This document shows, in pieces, positions 1 to 10,756 of a stretch of 64,000 bases of DNA. The translations under genes and the position numbers were made by a program. The notes under the pieces are model-generated. The model was not told the DNA's origin, ran no database searches, and worked only from the letters and a program-made list of their open reading frames with translations. Positions within the stretch are counted from its first letter, which is position 1. The number at the start of each line of letters is the position of its first letter. The stretch lies in contig PBOB01000066.1 of NCBI GenBank assembly GCA_002724185.1, forward strand, positions 1 through 64,000, read 5' to 3'. Origin of the DNA: Acidiferrobacteraceae bacterium. GTDB taxonomy: Bacteria > Pseudomonadota > Gammaproteobacteria > Arenicellales > UBA868.

Positions 1-1
1 A

Positions 2-73
2 CATGAAGAGCATGAAGGACATGAAGAGCATGAAGGACATGAAGAGCATGAAGGACATGAAGAGCATGAAGAA
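2..73 (+). repeat. In-frame 18-bp tandem repeat encoding the His-rich loop of ZnuA
   Basis: Four back-to-back 18-bp units start at 2, 20, 38 and 56. The first three are identical (catgaagagcatgaagga) and the fourth differs only in its second-last base. Each encodes HEEHEG (the last HEEHEE). The array runs off the left edge, so the true copy number is unknown. The unit is a multiple of three, so slippage would change loop length without breaking the frame. Confidence 0.9.
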
Positions 74-586
74 AATCGACCAGACCCCCACGCTTGGCTT
101 GACCCTGAAAATGGCAAACTATGGCTCGATGCTATAGCATCTGAGCTGTCTCTAATCGATCCAATTAATTCCGCCACTTATCGTGCCAATGCTGAAAGTG
201 GTAAATTAGAAATTGACGCTGTAATTGCAGAAGTTGAAGCAACATTATCGCGAGTACTAGATATACAATTCCTCGTATTCCATGATGCCTACCAATACTT
301 TGAGAACCGACTCGGTATCTCAGCTATTGGCGCAATTACCGTTGCAGATGCTGTGGATCCAAGTCCCGCACGGATTCTAGAGCTCAACAATCTCGTAAAG
401 AAAACGGGTGTGATCTGCATATTTTCTGAACCACAGTTTAATCCAGGACTTATAAGAAGTGTTATGGGTGATGCGATTGTAAAAAGTCACGTCATTGACC
501 CCCTTGGAACGCAACTTGAATTAGGGAAGCACTTTTACCCACAACTTATACGAAGCATCGCACAAACACTCGCTAGTTGCTTGTAA
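2..586 (+). CDS. znuA: Zinc ABC transporter substrate-binding protein ZnuA (5' end outside window)
   Basis: The reading frame is open from base 2 to the TAA at 584-586, so only the last 194 residues are present. They begin in a His/Glu loop (HEEHEG units) followed by DPHAWLDP, then FHDAYQYFENRLGI, FSEPQF and DPLG. These are the landmarks of the periplasmic zinc-binding protein of ZnuABC: the histidines of DPHAW and FHDAY correspond to zinc ligands, and the charged His-rich loop is typical of ZnuA rather than of manganese-binding relatives. The protein would deliver Zn(II) to a ZnuB/ZnuC importer that must lie outside the window, since neither is seen here. It converges on the secreted copper-protein-like gene at 628-1461. 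Family assignment is secure; the metal is inferred from the loop. Confidence 0.9.
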   Translation, partial: HEEHEGHEEHEGHEEHEGHEEHEENRPDPHAWLDPENGKLWLDAIASELSLIDPINSATYRANAESGKLEIDAVIAEVEATLSRVLDIQFLVFHDAYQYFENRLGISAIGAITVADAVDPSPARILELNNLVKKTGVICIFSEPQFNPGLIRSVMGDAIVKSHVIDPLGTQLELGKHFYPQLIRSIAQTLASCL

Positions 587-627
587 CACGGAAGATTCAA
601 ATCTTTTTACTGAAAAGTAGGTATCAG

Positions 628-1461
628 CTAGTCTGGATAAACTTCAATATAAAACAACGCGTGGTGATCATTAGATCCATGGATCTCAACAGGGAAACGC
701 CCTGTCGCACTAACATCAAAATCAACAAGCGTGGAACCCATGGGATCAAGATTAACTACTATATTATAGCCATGTATATGAAGCTCATGAGGTTCATCAC
801 TTACAAATTTAATTAACACGCGTTCGTTGTGGGTAAACCGGATCGACCGCTGATGCTTACTAACTTTGCCACCTTTGACTGACACGTAGACTACGGAATA
901 AGCCGAGACCTCATCGCCACTCTCACTAACTTCCTCAAATTCATCTTCATGAGCATGAGCCTTTCTGATCTTTACGTTGACAGATACACTGCCTGCCCTC
1001 TCAAAAACTAGAATCAGAGGAAAACTCTCACCCTCTTGGAGTGGCACATCAAGACCGACTAGTTTGATGTACTGTTTTCCGGGTGCTAATACGACCTCTT
1101 TTTTAGGTGGTAGCTTCAATTGCCCTAATGGCACACCCTTTTTCTTACCATCATCTCCCTGTTGGGTGAGTATCTGTGCAGACATCGCTACTGGAGTTTC
1201 TATTCCAACTAAATGATCCACTTTGCCACTACAATTATTAAGGATTAAATATACTTCAGTGCTATCGCTAGTAGATGACGTTTTGTATGCAACTGGATCG
1301 ACAATGGTTATGGCTTCAACTTGAAAAATCTCTGCGGCCCCTACTGGCGCTGAAAAACAAAAAACAATCACAACACAGCTCGCCAATATTTTCTGAAAAC
1401 AGCAATGGCTTGCACGATTTCTAAGTGTCATACTATGAAACCAGAATAATCGATTGGGCAT
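628..1461 (-). CDS. Secreted PCu(A)C-like / cupredoxin-like two-domain protein
   Basis: 277 residues. A long N-terminal region ends in a signal peptide (hydrophobic stretch near residues 26-42, cleavage around VGA-AE); Met11 (base 1431) is an equally good start, and neither has a clear ribosome site. Residues about 50-170 resemble the PCu(A)C periplasmic copper chaperone fold (DHLVGIETPVAMSAQI, LAPGKQYIKLVGL, PLQEGESFPL). An acidic His-containing linker (AHAHEDEFEE) follows, then a cupredoxin-like domain with DEPHELHIHGY and VEIHGSNDHHALFYIEVYP. The usual PCu(A)C H-x-M pair before the LxGL segment reads Y-I-K here and the downstream Met is absent, so classical Cu(I) binding there looks lost; the C-terminal domain has many His but no Cys. 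A role in periplasmic metal handling is inference. Confidence 0.65.
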   Translation of the reverse strand: MPNRLFWFHSMTLRNRASHCCFQKILASCVVIVFCFSAPVGAAEIFQVEAITIVDPVAYKTSSTSDSTEVYLILNNCSGKVDHLVGIETPVAMSAQILTQQGDDGKKKGVPLGQLKLPPKKEVVLAPGKQYIKLVGLDVPLQEGESFPLILVFERAGSVSVNVKIRKAHAHEDEFEEVSESGDEVSAYSVVYVSVKGGKVSKHQRSIRFTHNERVLIKFVSDEPHELHIHGYNIVVNLDPMGSTLVDFDVSATGRFPVEIHGSNDHHALFYIEVYPD

Positions 1462-1608
1462 GACAGTAAATTTTCGAGTCTGAATAAGTTGCGAATTCTC
1501 TACTACATGTCAATTAAGCTATAGATACTGTCTGTGGTGTTATTAGAGCAATAATCAACCTGCTATCTTCTGGGTGTCGATATGATTACGAGCTATAACT
1601 AAACCAAA

Positions 1609-2247
<639 letters not shown>

Positions 2248-3165
2248 ATGTCTGAGCTACCTATCATAGATGTTGAGACTTATTTTCGCAGTCTTCAGAA
2301 ATACATCTGCGGTGAACTTGAACTTGCTGATGGCAGAGGAGAATTCCATAATGATAACTGGTCAAAATCTAATGGTGAAGGCATAACCAGTGTTCTATCA
2401 AGCGGGGATGTATTTGAACAAGTCGGCGTAAATTTCTCTAAAGTTAGGGGTGACAAAATGCCTCCAGCAGCAACAGCTATACGAAATAAATTAACCGGCA
2501 ATACTTTTCAAGCAATGGGCGTCTCTGTCATTGTCCATCCGTTAAACCCTTACGTACCAACATCACACATGAATGTTCGCTTTTTCCTATCAGAAGATAG
2601 TCAACAAACACAAGCTTGGTGGTTTGGGGGGGGATTTGATCTAACACCATACTATGGATATGTAGAGGATGCTGTTCATTGGCATACACTGGCCCGAAAT
2701 GCCTGCCAGCCATTCGGAACAGAACTCTATCCAAAGTTTAAACAAAAATGTGACGATTATTTTCGAATTGAGCATCGGGATGAACAACGTGGGATTGGTG
2801 GGCTTTTTTTTGATGACTTTAATGAGCGTAGTTTTAGTCATTCTTTCGGCTTAACACAAAGCATTGGGAATCACTTTTTGCCAGCCTACTTGCCTATAGT
2901 CGAAAAGCGTAAAAATGTCACATTCGGCGACCATCAGCGCCAATTTCAACTATTTCGGCGAGGTCGCTATGTAGAATTTAATTTGTTGCATGATCGTGGT
3001 ACGAGATTTGGACTACAAAGCGGAGGTCGGACACCATCAATACTCATTTCTCTTCCGCCACAAGCTACTTGGCAATATGAGAAACCAACTAATAAAAAAG
3101 ATACGCCAGAGGAACGCCTAAGTGATGAATTCCTACAGCCCAAAGACTGGCTTGTCGACTCATGA
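2248..3165 (+). CDS. hemF: Oxygen-dependent coproporphyrinogen III oxidase HemF
   Basis: 305 residues from the ATG at 2248. The frame could also start at a TTG at 2224, but the ATG gives the usual length and N-terminus. The enzyme decarboxylates coproporphyrinogen III to protoporphyrinogen IX using O2 in the cytosol. Hallmarks seen in order: SHMNVRFF, WWFGGGFDLTPYYGY, CDDYFRIEHRDEQRGIGGLFFDDFNE, FLPAYLPIVEKRK, FQLFRRGRYVEFNLLHDRGT and FGLQSGGRTPSILISLPP. It is first of a same-strand group of haem genes (hemF, hemJ, hemA, hemE). It implies aerobic haem synthesis. Confidence 0.96.
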   Translation: MSELPIIDVETYFRSLQKYICGELELADGRGEFHNDNWSKSNGEGITSVLSSGDVFEQVGVNFSKVRGDKMPPAATAIRNKLTGNTFQAMGVSVIVHPLNPYVPTSHMNVRFFLSEDSQQTQAWWFGGGFDLTPYYGYVEDAVHWHTLARNACQPFGTELYPKFKQKCDDYFRIEHRDEQRGIGGLFFDDFNERSFSHSFGLTQSIGNHFLPAYLPIVEKRKNVTFGDHQRQFQLFRRGRYVEFNLLHDRGTRFGLQSGGRTPSILISLPPQATWQYEKPTNKKDTPEERLSDEFLQPKDWLVDS

Positions 3166-3312
3166 TTCTCTGCAATGCCCTTTATTATCTAAAAAACCAC
3201 CGGACTTCTTTTGAGATTTGTCCAATGCCGGTTGCTTTATTATTGAAGGCCAAAAGTATTGAACTAAATCAAAGGAGGATGCAAAAAATTAACCACGCTC
3301 AGAATTATTATA

Positions 3313-3726
3313 ATGCTCTGGCTTAAGTCATTCCACATCATATTCATGGTCACCTGGTTTGCTGGGCTATTTTATCTCCCTCGCCTCTTTGTCTATCACG
3401 CTGCGGCCAGAGACAATCAATCTAAAGAACGATTCATAACTATGGAGCGAAGACTTCTTTACGGAATAACTACACCAGGAAGCATTCTTACAATCATAAC
3501 AGGTCTTTGGCTCTGGGCGAGCTACGATATAATCGGGGACTGGATCTATGTAAAATCTTTACTGGTACTATTGTTGATATTGTATCAGGCGTGGTGCGGA
3601 ATTATAGTTCAGAAGTTTAAAAAAGATCGTAACACTAGAACAAGTACATTCTTCAGATGGTTCAACGAATTTCCCACTATCATTCTGATGAGCGTAGTTC
3701 TACTTTCGGTTTTAAAGCCGTTCTAG
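3313..3726 (+). CDS. hemJ: Protoporphyrinogen IX oxidase HemJ
   Basis: 137 residues, a small multi-spanning membrane protein. The N-terminus LKSFHIIFMVTWFAGLFYLP and the following RLFVYH carry the conserved His and Arg of the HemJ family; four hydrophobic segments are visible (about residues 5-25, 50-70, 78-98 and 118-135). HemJ oxidises protoporphyrinogen IX to protoporphyrin IX and is the usual form in Alphaproteobacteria and cyanobacteria. The start is set by homology at ATG 3313. A strong Shine-Dalgarno-like AAAGGAGG sits about 35 bases upstream (3271-3278), too far for a normal ribosome site, which is odd. The product of HemF is its substrate, and hemF is the preceding gene. Confidence 0.88.
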   Translation: MLWLKSFHIIFMVTWFAGLFYLPRLFVYHAAARDNQSKERFITMERRLLYGITTPGSILTIITGLWLWASYDIIGDWIYVKSLLVLLLILYQAWCGIIVQKFKKDRNTRTSTFFRWFNEFPTIILMSVVLLSVLKPF

Positions 3727-4030
3727 CGTAAAACAACACAAAGAGAACGTTTTCACACATGGATTATTTGGTCTTCCCATTTTCTGGACATTCTATGACT
3801 CATAGCACAACATGACTGAACCCTATCTCGCTAACTCGGCAGTACCATTGATAGACCTATATCTGATCATGACCACCATAACGAAAGTTTGCAAGCTAGA
3901 ATCTAACGTCTCAAGTACAATATATGGTTGTCTGCTCCATGGATCATCTATCTCTGGCTAAGAATTAGAGAAGAAAATACCTCAGGGTAATTATTCGGCC
4001 TAGCTTTTACAACACAATGCAAACCACAGT
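3727..4030. other. Gene-free spacer between hemJ and hemA
   Basis: 304 bp without a convincing reading frame, RNA gene or strong hairpin. It presumably carries the hemA promoter, but I could not pick out a -35/-10 pair with confidence. Confidence 0.5.
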
Positions 4031-5248
4031 ATGACAGATTTCGACGCCCTTGCTAGCCAAGCCTTAGATCGACTGCGGTCTGAAGGTAGATATCGAGTTT
4101 TCATCGAATTGGAACGTTCTTGTGGTCAGTTTCCGAAAGCGCAAATGCATCGTAACGGTCTCGTAAAACCGGTGACCGTATGGTGCTCCAATGATTATTT
4201 AGGCATGGGTCAACACCCGGATGTGCTGGAAGCGATGCATAAGGCACTGGACCACTATGGTGCTGGTGCAGGTGGTACTCGTAATATTTCTGGCACTACC
4301 CACGCTCATGTGAATCTGGAAAATGAGATTGCAGATCTCCATGACAAAGAAGCTGCCTTGCTGTTTAGCTCCGGCTATGTTTCAAACTGGACAACGTTGA
4401 GCTGTTTAGGCGCTGAACTAGAAAATGCTGTGATACTTTCTGATGCTGGAAATCATGCTTCAATGATTGAGGGGATAAGGCATGCCCGATGTGAAAAACT
4501 CATCTGGAGGCATAATGATCTGGACGATTTAAGGACCAAGCTCTCAGAATGTGGCAAAGACCAGTCAAAAATCATAGCCTTTGAAAGCATTTACTCGATG
4601 GATGGCGATATTGCACCTATTTCCGAGATTTGTGATTTAGCAGATAAGTATGGTGCGATGACCTACCTTGACGAAGTCCATGCTGTTGGAATGTACGGGC
4701 CAAGAGGAGGTGGAATCGCAGAACAGGAGGGCTTAATGGATCGTATAACAATAATCGAGGGAACCCTTGGCAAAGCTTTTGGAGCCATGGGTGGTTATAT
4801 TGCAGCATCAACTGCAATATGCGATTTTGTTCGCAGTTTATCTTCTGGTTTTATCTTTACCACTGCCCTACCTCCTGTGGTTGTAGCCGGCGCCCATGCT
4901 TCCATAAAACACCTAAAAGTGAGCAGCAATGAACGACTGGAACACAAAAAACGTGTCAGAGAAGTTCGCTCGAAACTAGATCTAATAGGCATTCCTCATC
5001 TAAATAATCCGGGTCATATTGTACCGGTCATAGTAAAAGATCCTGTAAAGTGCAAGTTTGTTAGCGATGCTCTGTTGGAGCAATATGGAATCTATATTCA
5101 ACCAATTAATTATCCAACCGTACCAAGAGGCACAGAGAGGCTGCGAATTACTCCATCCTGTGTTCACTCTGAAGCAGATGTTGAATATCTTGCGCAGTCA
5201 TTGAACGATCTTTGGTCACAATGTGCACTGGCACGTGTTGCTGCGTGA
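4031..5248 (+). CDS. hemA: 5-aminolevulinate synthase (ALAS, C4 pathway)
   Basis: 405 residues, the normal length. It condenses glycine and succinyl-CoA to 5-aminolevulinate with PLP. Seen: [16 protein letters not shown] near residues 48-63, [17 protein letters not shown] near 77-92, [17 protein letters not shown] near 212-228 and [13 protein letters not shown] with the PLP lysine at residue 248. The RISG/LGKAFG pattern separates it from related AONS/KBL enzymes together with its haem-gene neighbours. C4-type ALAS is characteristic of Alphaproteobacteria and mitochondria, which drives the taxonomic guess. Its TGA stop overlaps the GTG start of hemE. Confidence 0.95.
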   Translation: MTDFDALASQALDRLRSEGRYRVFIELERSCGQFPKAQMHRNGLVKPVTVWCSNDYLGMGQHPDVLEAMHKALDHYGAGAGGTRNISGTTHAHVNLENEIADLHDKEAALLFSSGYVSNWTTLSCLGAELENAVILSDAGNHASMIEGIRHARCEKLIWRHNDLDDLRTKLSECGKDQSKIIAFESIYSMDGDIAPISEICDLADKYGAMTYLDEVHAVGMYGPRGGGIAEQEGLMDRITIIEGTLGKAFGAMGGYIAASTAICDFVRSLSSGFIFTTALPPVVVAGAHASIKHLKVSSNERLEHKKRVREVRSKLDLIGIPHLNNPGHIVPVIVKDPVKCKFVSDALLEQYGIYIQPINYPTVPRGTERLRITPSCVHSEADVEYLAQSLNDLWSQCALARVAA

Positions 5249-6309
5249 CTGAGACTCTTAGGTCCCGTAGACTCTTAAACGCTTTACGGTGTCAGCCTGT
5301 TGATTGCACGCCGGTTTGGCTGATGCGTCAAGCCGGTCGATATCTGCCCGAATATCGAGCTATGCGTAAGAAAGCAGGTAGTTTTGTCACTCTATGCAAA
5401 ACACCTGAGCTAGCATGTAAAGTGACACTGCAGCCTCTACATAGATTTGATCTAGATGCAGCTATCATCTTTTCGGATATTCTCACCATACCAGATGCCA
5501 TGGGCCTTGGTTTAAGCATACGTGAGAACGAAGGCCCCCGGTTCGAGCGCCCGATAAGATCCATAGATGACATTAATAAGTTGGGTGCCCTAGATCCGGC
5601 TACTGACTTAGCGTACGTCATGAATGCATTGCGACTCACGAGAAACGAACTAAATGGCCGCGTTCCATTGATCGGATTTTCGGGCAGCCCTTGGACGCTA
5701 GCAACCTACATGATCGAAAACGGATCGAGCGCAGACTTTCGGCGAAGCAAAAGCTTGCTGTATCAGGAACCAGAGGCATTACACAAACTCCTCAGACTGT
5801 TAACTGAAGCGGTATCATCGTATATGATCGAGCAAGTTAAGTCAGGGGCGCAGGTTCTCATGATATTTGATACTTGGGGCGGAATACTTGCACACGCAGA
5901 TTTTAAAGACTTCTCTTTAGCGCCAACACGACAAATAATTAGTAATATAAAAAACACTGCTGAAGCCTCTGAAATTCCCATTATTGTTTTTACAAAAGGT
6001 GGAGGGCCATGGATTACTGATATTGCAGCGACAGGTTGCTCTGCGGTCGGCTGTGACTGGACTGTTTCACTTGGTGCAACCCGCCGACTCGTTGGAAACC
6101 AAGTCGCGCTTCAAGGAAATATGGATCCTTCTATCCTGCTTGAATCACCTGAGATAATAAGGGAACAGGTAAGAGTCGTACTGGATGATTATGGAGGTGG
6201 TGCAGGTCACATATTCAACCTCGGCCATGGGGTTTCACCCGGCGTAAATCCAGAACATGTAGCTATATTGGTCAATAGCGTCCATGAATTAAGCCAAACC
6301 TCAAACTGA
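5245..6309 (+). CDS. hemE: Uroporphyrinogen decarboxylase HemE
   Basis: 354 residues from the GTG at 5245, which overlaps the hemA stop (GTGA), the classic translational-coupling arrangement. Earlier in-frame codons (TTG 5212, ATG 5221) would add an unlikely Cys-rich tail. HemE decarboxylates the four acetate side chains of uroporphyrinogen III. Seen: [17 protein letters not shown], the Asp-containing [57 protein letters not shown] and [16 protein letters not shown]. It follows hemA directly, so both are probably cotranscribed. Confidence 0.95.
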   Translation: MTETLRSRRLLNALRCQPVDCTPVWLMRQAGRYLPEYRAMRKKAGSFVTLCKTPELACKVTLQPLHRFDLDAAIIFSDILTIPDAMGLGLSIRENEGPRFERPIRSIDDINKLGALDPATDLAYVMNALRLTRNELNGRVPLIGFSGSPWTLATYMIENGSSADFRRSKSLLYQEPEALHKLLRLLTEAVSSYMIEQVKSGAQVLMIFDTWGGILAHADFKDFSLAPTRQIISNIKNTAEASEIPIIVFTKGGGPWITDIAATGCSAVGCDWTVSLGATRRLVGNQVALQGNMDPSILLESPEIIREQVRVVLDDYGGGAGHIFNLGHGVSPGVNPEHVAILVNSVHELSQTSN

Positions 6310-6493
6310 TAACACGAAATAAAACAAACACTGTAATGAATAACCGTTAAAATAGGTATAACCTAAGCCAAAAATAGTAACATCTTATTATTTAGTCACA
6401 ACTTTTATATTCAGCGAGTGATAGTTCCAGCCCTGATCATCTAGAATGCATAAGCCACCAAACAAGACTCGGTAAAAGAATAAGGCTATCAAC

Positions 6494-7369
6494 GTGTCCA
6501 AAGTAATACATGTAGGCTCACATAACGTCGGGGATGGCAATCCTTGCTATATCGTAGCGGAGATCGGAATAAATCACAATGGAGATATGGATAACGCGAA
6601 ACTCCTAATTGACTCTGCGGTAAATGCTGGATGCAGTGCCGTCAAATTCCAGAAAAGAACCCCCGAATTATGTGTACCGGAGAATCAAAAGGGACAGAAG
6701 AGAGACACGCCTTGGGGGACCATGACATATATCGACTACCGACATAAAGTAGAGTTTAGTGAAGCACAATATAGCGAGATTGATAATTACTGTAAGAAGA
6801 AGAATATCGCATGGTTTGCTTCCTGTTGGGATGAACCCAGTGTAGATTTGATGGAGCAGTTCGACCTTCCTTGCTATAAGATTCCTTCCGCAGCGTTAAC
6901 TAACGACAAACTAGTCAAGTATATAGTTAGTCAAGGACGTCCAGTAGTGCTATCAACAGGGATGTCAACTAGCGAAGAGATAGATCATGCAGTCAGCCTG
7001 CTAAATGACAGTAATTATGTTATCTGTCATACCACGAGTACGTACCCCTGCCCAATTGAAGAAATTAATCTTCGGATGATTCAAACGCTTAGAAGTAAGT
7101 TTGATAGTCCAATCGGCTATTCGGGTCACGAGATAGGTATACCAACAACAGTCGTTGCAGTAGCATTGGGCGCAAATCTCGTTGAACGCCATATCACTCT
7201 GGATCGGACCATGTGGGGTACTGATCAAGCAGCTAGCGTACAACCCGTAGGCCTCTCAAATCTTGTTCGTCATATTCGCTCAATTGAGAAGGCTATGGGG
7301 GACGGTATCAAACAAATATATGATAGCGAACAATCTGCCCGAACAAAGCTACGAATCTACAATACTTAA
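6494..7369 (+). CDS. N-acetylneuraminate synthase-like (NeuB/SpsE/PseI family) protein without SAF domain
   Basis: 291 residues, starting at a GTG (6494). The TIM-barrel domain of sialic-acid-type synthases is clear: YIVAEIGINHNGDMDNAK, SAVKFQKRTPELCVP, WFASCWDEPSVDLM, CYKIPSAALTND, VVLSTGMSTSEEID, HTTSTYPCP, IGYSGHEIGIPTT, LVERHITLDRTMWGTDQAAS. These enzymes condense phosphoenolpyruvate with an amino-sugar to make nonulosonic acids. Typical members have about 340-350 residues because of a C-terminal SAF (antifreeze-like) substrate-capping domain; this one stops after the barrel. No other nonulosonate genes (epimerase, CMP-transferase) are nearby, so the actual substrate is uncertain. Confidence 0.8.
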   Translation: MSKVIHVGSHNVGDGNPCYIVAEIGINHNGDMDNAKLLIDSAVNAGCSAVKFQKRTPELCVPENQKGQKRDTPWGTMTYIDYRHKVEFSEAQYSEIDNYCKKKNIAWFASCWDEPSVDLMEQFDLPCYKIPSAALTNDKLVKYIVSQGRPVVLSTGMSTSEEIDHAVSLLNDSNYVICHTTSTYPCPIEEINLRMIQTLRSKFDSPIGYSGHEIGIPTTVVAVALGANLVERHITLDRTMWGTDQAASVQPVGLSNLVRHIRSIEKAMGDGIKQIYDSEQSARTKLRIYNT

Positions 7370-7392
7370 AAGATTAAGAGCGCCAATAATTA

Positions 7393-8520
7393 ATGTTAAG
7401 ACCTAATCCACTTCTTCTTGCTACTGAGGCAGGATATGAAGAGTGGATGAAGCTACGAAACCGTCGGTGGGCCTTTCACAATTTTCATAAGGTATGTCGC
7501 TATGGTTTTAGTATGCGCTCTCCTGACATATTAGTTCTCGATACAGACCTCATTCCCGAAATAGAACACCACGAGATTGTCCAAGATTTAACCAATCACT
7601 ATGGATTTTCGGCACTTGTTGTTGTGCGGAACCAATCAATCTTGTATGAAGCATATAGCGACGATTTTTCTAGGAATAAGCTCCATACAATTATGTCCAT
7701 TAGTAAAACTATGATGCATTTGCTGATTGGTAAATGCATAGACCAAGCCTTAATTGATCCCGCAAAAATAATTCAAGAATATCTTCCAGAGATTGGATCT
7801 GGGTATGCAGATGCGACAGTCCAAGAAGTATTAGATATGGATGTTATCAATGACTATACCGAAGACTACGCAGACCCTAGTTCTACTGCCCTTCTCCAAA
7901 ATACTTCTATGGGATGGAGATTACCTGCAGCTGGAGAGATAGAAGCTAACACAAGAGAGTTCTTGGTGGATATTCATAGCAACAATACAAGCAATACTGA
8001 TAAGGTTGTTCAGTACAAATCAGCCAACACTGATGTACTTGGCTGGATCGTTGAAAGAACTACCAAGAAAGCCCTGCGAGAGCACTATCTCGATATAGTC
8101 GAGGCGTCTGGATTTGAGCACTTGCTATATATGTCAACAGATCGGCTCGGTGTGCCAAACTCAAGCGGCGGAGTTTGCCTGACCGCCCTTGATCTTGCCC
8201 GATATGGTCTAATTTTTACCAAGCATATGTGTGGTGTTCACGGAGAACGAATTGGGAGTTCAGCACTTCTAGAAGCGACCCGGCAGTGTTCGGGAACACA
8301 CTACCCTGATCCTGACTCACATATTTATTACTGCAATCAATTAATAACAAATGGCAGATGGGTTGGGCACGGTGGATGGGGCGGTCAATTCTTTTTAGTT
8401 CATCCTGAGTCTAAAACCGTCGTTGTATATTTCAGTGTTCTAGAAAATGATGGTGCATCTGATGACAGACATAGGCGCTCTGTAATCGAAATGGCAGACA
8501 CTATTACTACTATTTCTTAA
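7393..8520 (+). CDS. Serine hydrolase of the class C beta-lactamase / 6-aminohexanoate-dimer hydrolase (NylB) type
   Basis: 375 residues, no signal peptide. SISK at residues 102-105 gives the catalytic Ser and Lys (SxxK); YKSANTDVLG supplies the Tyr of the Y-x-S/N motif in the form seen in NylB-like esterases/amidases; VGHGGWGGQFF is the third (KTG-equivalent) box. Such enzymes hydrolyse esters, short amides or linear oligoamides in the cytosol; the substrate here is unknown. It lies 23 bp after the NeuB-like gene in the same direction, so the two may be cotranscribed. It converges on metG. Confidence 0.8.
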   Translation: MLRPNPLLLATEAGYEEWMKLRNRRWAFHNFHKVCRYGFSMRSPDILVLDTDLIPEIEHHEIVQDLTNHYGFSALVVVRNQSILYEAYSDDFSRNKLHTIMSISKTMMHLLIGKCIDQALIDPAKIIQEYLPEIGSGYADATVQEVLDMDVINDYTEDYADPSSTALLQNTSMGWRLPAAGEIEANTREFLVDIHSNNTSNTDKVVQYKSANTDVLGWIVERTTKKALREHYLDIVEASGFEHLLYMSTDRLGVPNSSGGVCLTALDLARYGLIFTKHMCGVHGERIGSSALLEATRQCSGTHYPDPDSHIYYCNQLITNGRWVGHGGWGGQFFLVHPESKTVVVYFSVLENDGASDDRHRRSVIEMADTITTIS

Positions 8521-8556
8521 TTCGTTACTTGCTAGTAGGACAGCGCAAAGATTGCT

Positions 8557-10590
8557 CTATCGAACACGCATTCCTGGCTCCGCACCTGTATCGGGTTCGA
8601 TGAGAAAAATTCCGTCGTCGTCAATACCGGAAGCAGCTAACACCATTCCCTCAGAAATGCCGAATCGCATCTTCCTTGATGCTAGATTAGCTACCAAAAC
8701 TACTCGGCGACCAACGAGCTCGTCTGGACTGTACGCAGATTTTATACCGGCAAAAACATTTCGCGTTTCCCCACCCACATCTAACGTAAGCTGAAGTAAT
8801 TTGTCAGCATTCTCCACTAAAGAAGCCTGCATGATAACAGCGACTCTAAGGTCAATCTTAGAAAACTCGTCTATAGAAATTTCTTCCCCTATTGGGTCCT
8901 GGAGGAGATATTGGCTCATATCGGCTTCCTTCCGATTACTTGATTCTTCAATCATTGATTCAATTTTCGTGGAATCGATCCGCTTCAGCAAGGGAAAAAA
9001 CTCTCCTATTGAATGATTTAATAATGGCGTTCTGATGTCTTGCCATACGCCGCTCTTGGAGATAGAACACCGCAAGAAACTCTCGCTTCGTGAAGTCAAT
9101 CCTGGTACAACTGGATTTAACCAAATAATTAGCAGTCTGAATAAGTTAATACCTTGTGTACATATCTTGTGGAGTTCTTGTCTTTTTTTCTCATCATGAG
9201 CGATCTTCCATGGTTGCTGCTCATTGAGGTATTGATTGGCCTTGTCCGCAAAACTCATAATATCCCGCATAGCGCGACTAAACTCTCTTGCTTCATAATA
9301 CTCTGCAATAGATTCACTTTCACGAACAAATTCCTCATAGAGATCAGTATCGTCGAGCTCCGCACCGAGCTGATTGTTGAAATGTTTTGCTATAAATCCC
9401 GCGCACCTACTCGCTATATTGACGACTTTTCCGACCAAATCTGAATTTACCCGCTGCAAAAAGTCGTCAAGATTTAAGTCTAAGTCTTCAACATGACTAT
9501 TCAGCTTCGTCGCAAAATAGTAACGTAGATAATCTGGATCCAGATAATCAAGATAAGTGCGGGCTGATACTAATGTGCCTCGTGACTTCGACATTTTCTG
9601 GCCATCAACTGTGAGAAAACCGTGCACAAAAACTGATGTCGGTTTTCTAAACCCTGCACTATGCAACATTGCTGGCCAAAACAACGTGTGGAAATAGAGT
9701 ATATCCTTTCCAACAAAGTGGTACAGTTCGGCTCTGGAATCGGAACCCCAATACTCATTGAAATCTTTACCACTCTTGTCGCAAAAAGACTTAAAACTTG
9801 CCATATAACCTATTGGTGCATCAAGCCAAACATAAAAGTACTTTCCTGTTTCACCGGGTATCTCGAAACCAAAATATGGCTCATCCCTAGATATATCCCA
9901 GTCTCTAAGTCCTGCAGTAAACCACTCCGACAACTTGTTCGTCACTTCAGACTGAAGCTTACCTGTAACTCCAGTCCATTCCTTCAACATAGCCTCAAAA
10001 TTCGAAAGTTTGACAAAAAAATGATCTGACTCTTTGAGAACTGGTGTAGCGCCAGAAATTGCAGATACAGGTTGCTTGAGATCAGTAGGTGAGTATGTTG
10101 CGCCACATGACTCACAGCTATCTCCATATTGATCTTTTACATCACACCGGGGACATGTTCCACGTATAAATCTATCTGGTAAAAACATATTCTCTTCAGG
10201 GTCATAAGCTTGCCGAACGGTCCGCTTCTGAATATGATTGTTGGTTACGAGAGAGTTATAGATAAATTCAGAATAGTATCTATTCTCCGATGAATGCGTT
10301 GTGTAATAGTGATCAAAAGCAATATTAAAATCTCTAAAGTCATCTCGATGTTCAATTTCAGTTCGTTTAATTAGCTCCTCAGGTGACACTCCCAGTTTTC
10401 TAGCCTGCAACATAATTGGTGTTCCATGTGTGTCATCCGCGCAAACATAATAAACGACATGGCCTACACTGCGCAAAAAACGAGCCCATATATCAGTTTG
10501 AACATATTCAACCATGTGTCCAATGTGGATTGGTCCGTTCGCGTATGGTAAAGCGCTAGTAACCAGAATTTTTCTTTGAGAATCGTTCAT
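8557..10590 (-). CDS. metG: Methionyl-tRNA synthetase MetG
   Basis: 677 residues. Charges tRNA-Met. Seen: the N-terminal [19 protein letters not shown] with the HIGH box, a zinc-binding knuckle ([21 protein letters not shown] region, residues about 145-165), [27 protein letters not shown] and the KMSKS loop in [14 protein letters not shown]-terminal EMAP/OB-fold tRNA-binding domain (residues about 575-677: [42 protein letters not shown]) is present, as in long bacterial MetG. It appears monocistronic. Confidence 0.97.
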   Translation of the reverse strand: MNDSQRKILVTSALPYANGPIHIGHMVEYVQTDIWARFLRSVGHVVYYVCADDTHGTPIMLQARKLGVSPEELIKRTEIEHRDDFRDFNIAFDHYYTTHSSENRYYSEFIYNSLVTNNHIQKRTVRQAYDPEENMFLPDRFIRGTCPRCDVKDQYGDSCESCGATYSPTDLKQPVSAISGATPVLKESDHFFVKLSNFEAMLKEWTGVTGKLQSEVTNKLSEWFTAGLRDWDISRDEPYFGFEIPGETGKYFYVWLDAPIGYMASFKSFCDKSGKDFNEYWGSDSRAELYHFVGKDILYFHTLFWPAMLHSAGFRKPTSVFVHGFLTVDGQKMSKSRGTLVSARTYLDYLDPDYLRYYFATKLNSHVEDLDLNLDDFLQRVNSDLVGKVVNIASRCAGFIAKHFNNQLGAELDDTDLYEEFVRESESIAEYYEAREFSRAMRDIMSFADKANQYLNEQQPWKIAHDEKKRQELHKICTQGINLFRLLIIWLNPVVPGLTSRSESFLRCSISKSGVWQDIRTPLLNHSIGEFFPLLKRIDSTKIESMIEESSNRKEADMSQYLLQDPIGEEISIDEFSKIDLRVAVIMQASLVENADKLLQLTLDVGGETRNVFAGIKSAYSPDELVGRRVVLVANLASRKMRFGISEGMVLAASGIDDDGIFLIEPDTGAEPGMRVR

Positions 10591-10756
10591 AAGTCAAAAC
10601 AACATGAAGAGGAAAACAGAATTAGTTGGTCTCCCTAATGGGGTTAACAGTTAATTGCAGTAGATCTCTATTACCCCACAATATACGCAGCTCAGAAACG
10701 GATTATAACGCAATGATGTAGATAGCTTAATCGCAAGATTATTTACTGCATAGGAC

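Noticed and set aside
2-73. Short repeat array that could suggest a CRISPR or VNTR element
   Set aside because: Units are contiguous without spacers and encode an in-frame His-rich loop of ZnuA.
5212-5244. Longer hemE start at TTG 5212 or ATG 5221
   Set aside because: It would add a Cys-rich tail overlapping hemA by up to 37 bp; the GTG overlapping the hemA stop fits family length and coupling.
9661-10029. 122-codon plus-strand frame inside metG
   Set aside because: It is antisense to the conserved metG catalytic region, has no ribosome site and no protein-like composition.
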